Origin: an uncultured Spirochaetales bacterium
GTDB lineage: Bacteria; Spirochaetota; Spirochaetia; Treponematales; Treponemataceae
Direction: 5' to 3'
Assembly (NCBI GenBank): GCA_946061495.1
Contig: CAMGSV010000067.1
Coordinates: 1-11,287 of the forward strand
Length of the DNA: 11,287 nucleotides
Every line of letters starts with the position of its first letter. Position 1 is the stretch's first letter. Shown here in pieces: positions 6,360-11,287 of this stretch. The position numbers and the translations under genes were made by a program. Under the pieces are notes generated by a model. It worked only from the letters and a program-made list of their open reading frames with translations, had not been told where the DNA came from and did no database searches.

Positions 6360-6920
6360 TTATTCGGAAGCCTTCTCAGCAGATTCCTCTGCAGGAGCTT
6401 CGGCCTTAGCTTTAGTTTTAGCTGATGTGGTCTTCTTTGCAGGAGCCTTCTTCTCACCAGCATCCTTCTTACTAGCTGCAGCCTTCTTGGGAGCGGCTTT
6501 CTTCTCAGCAGGTTCCTTAGCCTTCTTTGTCTCCTTCTTCTCGGTCTTGTCACCGGAATCAAGCTTGTAGTCTACAAGCTCAAGGATAACCATGTCGGCT
6601 GCGTCACCCTGGCGGAAACCAAGCTTCAACACACGAGTATATCCACCAGCACGATCCTTCATTCTGGGACCAATATCGGTAAACAACTTGGCCAGAATTG
6701 TCTCATCCTGAATGTAACGAGCTGCCTGACGACGATTGTGCACGGTATCCACCTTGCTTCGAGTAATCAGTTTCTCAGCTGCCTTTCTCACCTCAAGCGC
6801 TTTCGCCTTGGTTGTAGTAATTCGCTCATACCGAAAGAGCGATGTTACCATGTTCCGGGACATTGCACGACGATGTGCAGTTGTCCTGGAAAGAGGGTTA
6901 AATCCATTCTTATGATTCAT
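6360..6920 (-). CDS. rplQ: 50S ribosomal protein L17 with long Lys/Ala-rich tail
   Basis: Large-subunit protein located near the peptide exit region. The L17 core covers about residues 1-121 and begins MNHKNGFNPLSRTTAHRRAM, matching the family start. It continues with LFRYERITTTKAKALEVRKAAEKLI and ends around VILELVDYKL. After the core comes a tail of about 65 residues (122-186, encoded by 6363-6557) made almost only of Lys, Ala, Glu, Pro, Ser and Thr, with repeated KKA/PAKK units. E. coli L17 has 127 residues, so the 186 here reflects this extension. The start codon overlaps the end of rpoA by 11 bases. The likely ribosome site, AAGGAAG, therefore lies inside rpoA. Confidence 0.95.
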   Translation of the reverse strand: MNHKNGFNPLSRTTAHRRAMSRNMVTSLFRYERITTTKAKALEVRKAAEKLITRSKVDTVHNRRQAARYIQDETILAKLFTDIGPRMKDRAGGYTRVLKLGFRQGDAADMVILELVDYKLDSGDKTEKKETKKAKEPAEKKAAPKKAAASKKDAGEKKAPAKKTTSAKTKAKAEAPAEESAEKASE

Positions 6921-7962
6921 CAGATTCTTCCTTCTCCTTTGGCAGTTTATCAGCGTCTCGCAGATGACTGTAGTCAGTCATACCCAAATTCAAGCCCCAT
7001 TCCATGAGCTTTTCCTTGATTTCTGTAAGACTCTTCTTACCAAAGTTACGAGTTTTGGCTATGTCATCCTCTGTCTTTCGGGTCAATTCTCCGATAGTGC
7101 GGATATTTGCATTCTTCAAACAATTGGATGACCGGACAGATAATTCCAATTCATCAACGGGAGTGCTCAGAATCTTGCGAATCTTCTCATCTCCTTCGTC
7201 CAGATCCCTGTCATGACCAAGGTCACTATCATTGAAGTTGATAAAGACGGCAAAGTATTCCTTTGCAATCTTTGCAGCTTCTGCAAGTGCGTCCTCGGGT
7301 GAAGTCGTTCCATCTGTCCAGATTTCCATAACGAGCTTCTCATAGTTATTACGCTGACCAACACGACAAGGCTCAATTGCATGCTTTACTTTCAGTACAG
7401 GAGTATAAATTGCATCCATTGCCATTGTTCCTACAACTTCAATGAGATGCTCATTATCTTCTGCTGGTACATATCCCTTACCACAATCAACCTGTATCTC
7501 AATTTCCAAGTGAGACTCAGCCATCATGGTAAGAACAGGCAAGTCCTTGGAAAAGATCTGCAGGTTTTCACGAGCAAAATCGTTACTGGTGATTGTGCCT
7601 GGCCCCTTGAATTCAAAGAGGAAGGTTTCCTGCTCAGCATCTCCGGTCAGCCGTAAGCGGATCTGTTTCAAGCTATTCAATACCTCAAGAGTATCTTCGA
7701 CAACATTAGGAATTGTCTCGAACTCGCTGGAGATTACATGCGGAACATTATCTGAATCATAGGACACAATCCGTACAGATGAAATTGCATACCCCTGAAC
7801 AGAAGACAGCAAAATTCTCCGCAATGTATTTCCTACAGTCGTACCGAATCCAGGCTCAAATGGATAGGCAACAACCTTTCCATAATCGCCAGTCGTTACT
7901 TCCTGTTCGAAGTTAATCCCCCGAGGCATCTTAAAACTTTTAAGCAGATTTTTACGGGCCAT
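6910..7962 (-). CDS. rpoA: DNA-directed RNA polymerase subunit alpha
   Basis: Assembly platform of RNA polymerase that also contacts UP elements and activators. It has 350 residues, slightly longer than the E. coli 329. The N-terminal dimerisation and assembly domain is about 1-240, with FEPGFGTTVGNTLRRILLSS (35-54) as its hallmark. An acidic linker (about 245-262) leads to the C-terminal domain at about 271-328. That domain keeps Arg277 in VRSSNC, equal to the DNA-contacting Arg265 of E. coli, and GKKSLTEI (308-315). A charged tail follows. The N-terminus carries about ten extra residues before MPRGINFEQ, and the next in-frame ATG is at residue 12. The ATG used has GAGGAG five bases upstream. 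It follows rpsD by 11 bases. Confidence 0.97.
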   Translation of the reverse strand: MARKNLLKSFKMPRGINFEQEVTTGDYGKVVAYPFEPGFGTTVGNTLRRILLSSVQGYAISSVRIVSYDSDNVPHVISSEFETIPNVVEDTLEVLNSLKQIRLRLTGDAEQETFLFEFKGPGTITSNDFARENLQIFSKDLPVLTMMAESHLEIEIQVDCGKGYVPAEDNEHLIEVVGTMAMDAIYTPVLKVKHAIEPCRVGQRNNYEKLVMEIWTDGTTSPEDALAEAAKIAKEYFAVFINFNDSDLGHDRDLDEGDEKIRKILSTPVDELELSVRSSNCLKNANIRTIGELTRKTEDDIAKTRNFGKKSLTEIKEKLMEWGLNLGMTDYSHLRDADKLPKEKEESDES

Positions 7963-7973
7963 CAGAACTCCTC

Positions 7974-8609
7974 TTACTTAGAATAGAGCTCAACTACGAG
8001 CTGCTCTTTAATGTCAGCAAGATCCAGCACTTCCTCACGACGGGGATAAGCTGAAAATGTTCCCTTCTGGGCATCAACATCGATGCTGATCCAAGGCATT
8101 GCACCAGACTTGGACACCTCACCGAGAGAATCCAAAATCGAAGTCATTTTTTTGCTACCCTCTTTCACCTCAATGACATCACCAGGTTTTACGGCATAGC
8201 TGGGGATATTCACAGACTTCCCATTTACCAGGATGTGCCTGTGGGAAACCAGCTGACGAGCCTGTGAACGTGTTGATGCAAAGTGCATTCTGTACACCAC
8301 ATTATCCAGGCGGCTCTCCAGCAACTTAATCAAGTTCTCACCGGTTACACCACCCATCCGCTGTGCGTGCTCAAAAGTCAAATGGAACTGCTTCTCAAGC
8401 ATTCCATACATCCTCTTAATCTTCTGCTTTTCGCGCAGCTGAAGGCCGTACTCGCTCTTCTTACCAACACGAGCCTTAGGATCCTTTCCAGGAGCTCCCC
8501 GCTTCTTGTTGATAGGACACTTGTCGCTGTTACAGCGCTCGCCCTTCAGGAACAATTTCTTCTGTTCAGTTCTACAAAGCCTACAAACAGGACCTGTATA
8601 TCTAGCCAT
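7974..8609 (-). CDS. rpsD: 30S ribosomal protein S4, zinc-binding form
   Basis: Primary 16S rRNA-binding protein that nucleates assembly of the small-subunit body. In some bacteria it represses its own operon. It has 211 residues. Cys 9, 12, 26 and 31 (VCRLC, then CNSDKC) form the zinc site in the same spacing as Thermus S4. The S4 RNA-binding domain follows at about 100-165 (LESRLDNVVYRMHFASTRSQ, then QLVSHRHILVNG). The C-terminus (REEVLDLADIKEQLVVELYSK) is typical. It sits between rpsK and rpoA as in proteobacterial alpha operons. Firmicutes often have it elsewhere. Confidence 0.97.
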   Translation of the reverse strand: MARYTGPVCRLCRTEQKKLFLKGERCNSDKCPINKKRGAPGKDPKARVGKKSEYGLQLREKQKIKRMYGMLEKQFHLTFEHAQRMGGVTGENLIKLLESRLDNVVYRMHFASTRSQARQLVSHRHILVNGKSVNIPSYAVKPGDVIEVKEGSKKMTSILDSLGEVSKSGAMPWISIDVDAQKGTFSAYPRREEVLDLADIKEQLVVELYSK

Positions 8610-8627
8610 TCTTCCTGTACTCCTCTA

Positions 8628-9008
8628 CTACATACGGCGTGTCTTACGGGGCCTACATCCATTGTGTGGAATGGGGGTAACGTCAGAGATTGACTTCACC
8701 TTCAGTCCCATTGCACCCAAAGAACGAACAGCAGACTCACGTCCAACTCCAGGTCCCTTTACGTACACATGAACTTCACGCAAGCCGTAGCTTGCCGCCT
8801 TCTGAACAGCTGTCTCAGCAACAGACTGAGCAGCAAACGGAGTAGACTTCTTTGCTCCGCGGAATCCCAATCCACCAGAAGAGGCCCAAGACAACGCATT
8901 GCCCTTCAGGTCAGTGATTGTCACGATAGTATTATTGAAGGTTGCCTGAATATACACGTTACCTTCATAAACGCTTTTCTTTTCCTTACGTTTCTTCACG
9001 GTTGCCAC
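8628..9008 (-). CDS. rpsK: 30S ribosomal protein S11
   Basis: Small-subunit platform protein that binds 16S rRNA near the mRNA exit region. The 126 residues are standard. Visible family features are NVYIQATFNNTIVTITDLKG (17-36), SSGGLGFRGAKKSTPFAAQ (43-61) and the near-universal C-terminus DVTPIPHNGCRPRKTRRM. Translation starts at GTG, supported by a strong GAGGGGGTGA a few bases upstream. It lies 16 bases after rpsM and 18 before rpsD. Confidence 0.97.
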   Translation of the reverse strand: MATVKKRKEKKSVYEGNVYIQATFNNTIVTITDLKGNALSWASSGGLGFRGAKKSTPFAAQSVAETAVQKAASYGLREVHVYVKGPGVGRESAVRSLGAMGLKVKSISDVTPIPHNGCRPRKTRRM

Positions 9009-9024
9009 GTTATCTCACCCCCTC

Positions 9025-9390
9025 TTACTTCTTCTTACCTGCAACGGTCTTTTTCTTACCCTTGCGTGTACGTGAATTGGTGCGTGTCCGCTGACCACGA
9101 ACGGGCAATCCCTTTCTGTGGCGCAATCCACGGTAACAACCGATATCCATCAAACGTTTGATGTTCAGACCGATTTCAGAGCGAAGCCGTCCTTCAACCT
9201 TATACTCACCGTCAATAATTGCACGGAGAGTGGCCAACTCCTCCTGAGACAAGTCATTAATAAGCGCATCAGGATTAACCTTAGCCTTACTGCAAATCTC
9301 ATTGGCAGAAGAACGTCCAATACCATAGATGTATGTCAAGGCAATGTTGACATGCTTGTTAGGGAGGTCAACTCCCGCAATTCGAGCCAT
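9025..9390 (-). CDS. rpsM: 30S ribosomal protein S13
   Basis: Small-subunit head protein that contacts the P-site tRNA and the large subunit through bridge B1. The 121 residues are standard. The start MARIAGVDLPNKHVNIALTY and the helix-hairpin segment IYGIGRSSANEIC are family features. The basic C-terminal stretch (RGLRHRKGLPVRGQRTRTN, 88-106) ends in a Lys-rich tail that reaches tRNA in known structures. It begins 10 bases after rpmJ, with its GGAG overlapping the rpmJ stop codon. Confidence 0.97.
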   Translation of the reverse strand: MARIAGVDLPNKHVNIALTYIYGIGRSSANEICSKAKVNPDALINDLSQEELATLRAIIDGEYKVEGRLRSEIGLNIKRLMDIGCYRGLRHRKGLPVRGQRTRTNSRTRKGKKKTVAGKKK

Positions 9391-9400
9391 CTGCTACTCC

Positions 9401-9514
9401 TCAGCCCTGTCTTTGCTTATGCTTAGGATTAGAACAAACAATCCGGACAACACCGAAACGCTTGATAACCTTACATTTGTCACAAATGGGCTTTACGCTG
9501 GTTCGTACTTTCAC
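9401..9514 (-). CDS. rpmJ: 50S ribosomal protein L36, zinc-binding form
   Basis: Smallest large-subunit protein, 37 residues, binding 23S rRNA. It reads MKVRTSVKPI at the start and ends KHKQRQG, both diagnostic. The zinc ligands Cys11, Cys14, Cys27 and His32 are all present, so this is the zinc-containing paralogue type. The start is a GTG at 9514, chosen by alignment to the family and by AGGGGG six bases upstream. The frame stays open further upstream but the added residues do not belong. It is the first gene of the alpha operon here, behind its own promoter, with no infA or map between it and secY. Confidence 0.95.
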   Translation of the reverse strand: MKVRTSVKPICDKCKVIKRFGVVRIVCSNPKHKQRQG

Positions 9515-9548
9515 AAAAATCCCCCTGTAAAGAAGTGTGTTCACATAG

Positions 9549-9583
9549 CCGGATCCTAGCAAATCGCAATGATTACAATCCGG
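9549..9583 (-). promoter_or_regulatory. Foldable leader of the rpmJ operon
   Basis: The predicted first 70 bases of the transcript can form an outer 6-bp stem, CCGGAT/ATCCGG (9578-9583 with 9549-9554). Inside it is a smaller stem, AATC/GATT, with a 5-base loop. No T run follows, so it is not a terminator. Position suggests a site for feedback control by an operon product such as S4, which is inference. Confidence 0.4.
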
Positions 9584-9591
9584 GTTCAACG

Positions 9592-9620
9592 ATTATACCA
9601 CACTTCCCTACCTTGTTCTA
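9592..9620 (-). promoter_or_regulatory. Extended -10 promoter of the rpmJ-rpsM-rpsK-rpsD-rpoA-rplQ operon
   Basis: Read leftward, a perfect -10 TATAAT (9592-9597) is preceded by TGG, giving a full TGnTATAAT extended -10. A weak -35, TAGAAC (9615-9620), lies 17 bp upstream. It falls in the 123-base gap between secY and rpmJ. Transcription would start near 9585, leaving a leader of about 70 bases before rpmJ. Confidence 0.75.
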
Positions 9621-9637
9621 GAGTTTTCTCACAAAAT

Positions 9638-10957
9638 CTACAGATTCCGTGACCGAATCTTACCCTTCTTGACCAATCCGTCGTGATGATGCATTTTCAA
9701 CAATGCCTCAATCTGACTCATTGTATCAAGATCAACACCTACAATAATCAGCAAGGAGGTTCCACCCATCAACATTGCAATTGACTGGGGCAGGCCAAAC
9801 AGCCCTTGGATTATTGTTGGCAAGACAGCGATTACTGCAAGATACAGTGAACCGGGTAGCACAATCCGATTCAGCACCTTCTGCAGGTACTCCTCTGTCT
9901 TATCTGTTCTGATGCCGGGGATTGAGCCGCCATTCTCCCGGATATTCTTTGCAATCTCTGCGGGATTGAACTGCACTTGTGTATAGAAATATGCAAAGAA
10001 AACGATCAGCAATACAAGGAAAATATTATACCACCATCCTGTAGGTGACAGGAATGCAGCCAGCCGGTTGAGCCAGCGGACATCTGGACCAAGACTAGTG
10101 GCAATCTGGAGCGGGAACTGCAAAAATGACGAAGCAAAAATGACAGGAATCACTCCAGATGGATTAATTTTGAACGGAATGTATGTGCTCTGGCCACCAT
10201 ACATCTTCCGGCCAACAACACGCTTTGCATAATGCACGGGAATCTTTCGCTGTCCCTGCTGTTCGAAAACAACTAGGATGATGATTCCAATGAACATTGT
10301 GAAAACGACAATGACAAATACAGGGTTAATAGTTCCATCTACAACGGCAGAACCCAACTCCCATACAGCAGAGGGCAGGCGAGCGACAATACCTGCAAAA
10401 ATCAGCATGGAAATACCATTTCCAATACCCCTTGCAGTAATCTGCTCACCAAGCCAAATGGTAATCATTGTTCCCGTCGTCACACTGATCATTGCAATGA
10501 ATTTGAATGCCAGTGAGCTTGACAGAACAACGGCGCCAGGAATGCTGGTAGCATACACAGTGACAGCCAAGGACTGAATCAGACAGACAACTACTGTTCC
10601 GACTCTCGTCCATGCCTGCACTTTTTTCTGACCCCCATCTTCCCGAGCTATTCTTTTCAAGCTGGGGAAGATAATCAGAGCCAACTGCATGATAATCTGT
10701 GTTGAGATGTAGGGCATAACGCCCAACATAAACACGGAAAAATTAGAGAAGGCTCCACCGGCAAAAAAGTCCATATAATCCACGAACGCATTGCCACGGG
10801 TCAAGGAATCAAAGTAGGCTGTCAAAGCCTGGGGATTGATTCCCGGAATTGTGAGAACACTACCAAGGCGAAAAACGGCTAGCACTACCAAGGTGAAGAA
10901 AACACGTTCTCTCAGCTCCTTCACCTTAAACATATTAACAATAGGATTGTTTGCCAT
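9638..10957 (-). CDS. secY: Preprotein translocase subunit SecY
   Basis: Channel-forming subunit of the SecYEG translocon, through which unfolded proteins are exported or inserted into the cytoplasmic membrane. The 439 residues and repeated hydrophobic spans fit the ten-span SecY fold. Signatures are the cytoplasmic N-terminus followed by VFFTLVVLAVFRLGS, the plug-region stretch DFFAGGAFSNFSVFMLGVMP, the first loop with IAREDGGQKKVQAWTR, and KINPSGVIPVIFASSFLQFP, a strong family motif. The cytoplasmic tail ends KKGKIRSRNL. It follows rplO by 17 bases, as in spc operons of most bacteria. The ribosome site ACGGAG is 11 bases from the ATG, a somewhat long distance. Confidence 0.97.
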   Translation of the reverse strand: MANNPIVNMFKVKELRERVFFTLVVLAVFRLGSVLTIPGINPQALTAYFDSLTRGNAFVDYMDFFAGGAFSNFSVFMLGVMPYISTQIIMQLALIIFPSLKRIAREDGGQKKVQAWTRVGTVVVCLIQSLAVTVYATSIPGAVVLSSSLAFKFIAMISVTTGTMITIWLGEQITARGIGNGISMLIFAGIVARLPSAVWELGSAVVDGTINPVFVIVVFTMFIGIIILVVFEQQGQRKIPVHYAKRVVGRKMYGGQSTYIPFKINPSGVIPVIFASSFLQFPLQIATSLGPDVRWLNRLAAFLSPTGWWYNIFLVLLIVFFAYFYTQVQFNPAEIAKNIRENGGSIPGIRTDKTEEYLQKVLNRIVLPGSLYLAVIAVLPTIIQGLFGLPQSIAMLMGGTSLLIIVGVDLDTMSQIEALLKMHHHDGLVKKGKIRSRNL

Positions 10958-10974
10958 GCTGTTTTTCGCTCCGT

Positions 10975-11287
10975 TTAGTTGTCAGCTACAGTCACTGATC
11001 CGCCAGCCTTTTCAATCTTCTCTTTTGCGGAGGCGGAAACCTTGTCTACAGCTACAGTCACCTTTTTTGTAAGATCACCGTTACCCAACACCTTAATCAG
11101 TACAGCGGAGTTCTTTACAAGTCCCTTAGCAACCAAGGTCTCCTTGTTCACCGTCTCTCCGTCAGCATACTTAGTCTCAATATCGCACAGATTTACGATA
11201 TCAAACTCCTTCTTAAAAGGATAGTTTGAGAAACCACGCTGAGCAATACGGCGGAACAAAGGCATCTGACCACCCTCGAATCCGATG
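10975..11287 (-). CDS. rplO: 50S ribosomal protein L15, C-terminal part, cut by window edge
   Basis: Late-assembly large-subunit protein. Only the last 103 codons are in the window, and the 5' part lies beyond 11287. The frame reads IGFEGGQMPLFRRIAQRGF across the edge region, the characteristic L15 segment. The globular C-terminal domain follows (VNLCDIETKYADGETVN, LVAKGLVKNSAVLIKVLGNGDL, ending GGSVTVADN). The ATG at 11265 is internal to the conserved GFEGGQMPL motif and is not the real start. Position just before secY is the conserved spc operon order. Confidence 0.95.
   Translation of the reverse strand, partial: IGFEGGQMPLFRRIAQRGFSNYPFKKEFDIVNLCDIETKYADGETVNKETLVAKGLVKNSAVLIKVLGNGDLTKKVTVAVDKVSASAKEKIEKAGGSVTVADN

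Noticed and set aside
6146..6562. An Arg-rich 138-codon open frame on the - strand across the rplQ tail and the zinc-ribbon gene
   Set aside because: It is the out-of-frame reading of the Lys-rich L17 tail and of the small gene, both of which have good starts and recognisable features.
9570..9600. A GGGTTCAA segment resembling a tRNA T-loop
   Set aside because: The flanks do not pair as a 5-bp T stem, no acceptor or anticodon arm can be drawn, and the region is explained by the promoter and leader of rpmJ.
1..11287. A previously undescribed defence, mobile or biosynthetic system
   Set aside because: All sizeable coding space is accounted for by chaperone, transporter, ribosomal, RNA polymerase and Sec genes. 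Nothing resembling nucleases, transposases, integrases, arrays or biosynthetic enzymes was seen.

Overview
This window looks like a core chromosomal stretch of a spirochaete, most likely a Treponema or close relative. That assignment rests on the look of the ribosomal, RpoA and SecY proteins, on the gene order, and on the lipoprotein-type binding protein. It was not tested by any search. Every gene found is ordinary housekeeping or transport, apart from one unidentified small zinc-ribbon protein. I see no mobile element, CRISPR array, tRNA, rRNA or toxin-antitoxin pair, and no convincing sign of an undescribed multi-gene system.

Layout from left to right. (1) A small heat shock protein gene (58-492, + strand) ends in a hairpin terminator. 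This lies in a convergent junction with the leftward genes that fill the rest of the window. (2) A leftward branched-chain amino acid ABC transporter locus occupies about 582-6090. In transcription order it holds a lipoprotein binding protein (livK) with a good promoter and its own terminator, two permeases (livH, livM), two ATPases (livG, livF), and a CBS-CBS-ACT protein of AcuB type. From livH to livF the coding regions overlap by 1 to 4 bases, so they are translationally coupled. (3) The leftward alpha ribosomal operon occupies about 6105-9600. It runs rpmJ, rpsM, rpsK, rpsD, rpoA, rplQ and then a 58-residue protein with two CxxC pairs, ending at a rho-independent terminator. An extended -10 promoter and a leader that can fold sit just upstream of rpmJ. 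(4) secY and the 3' part of rplO at the right edge are the tail of the upstream spc-type ribosomal cluster.

How the genes work together. LivK at the outer face of the cytoplasmic membrane would hand amino acids to the LivHM channel, driven by LivGF. The CBS-CBS-ACT protein is placed to sense nucleotides and amino acids for the same pathway, which is inference. RplO, RpmJ, RpsM, RpsK, RpsD and RplQ are ribosome parts, RpoA is the RNA polymerase assembly subunit, and SecY is the export channel.

The points most worth a second look are: a perfect 14-bp palindrome filling the spacer of the livK promoter; the unidentified zinc-ribbon protein; the 65-residue Lys/Ala tail on L17; the structured leader at the 5' end of the rpmJ transcript; and the placing of an AcuB-like sensor in the transporter operon. 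No gene-free stretch exceeds 300 bases. The longest is the 194-base livK-livH gap.
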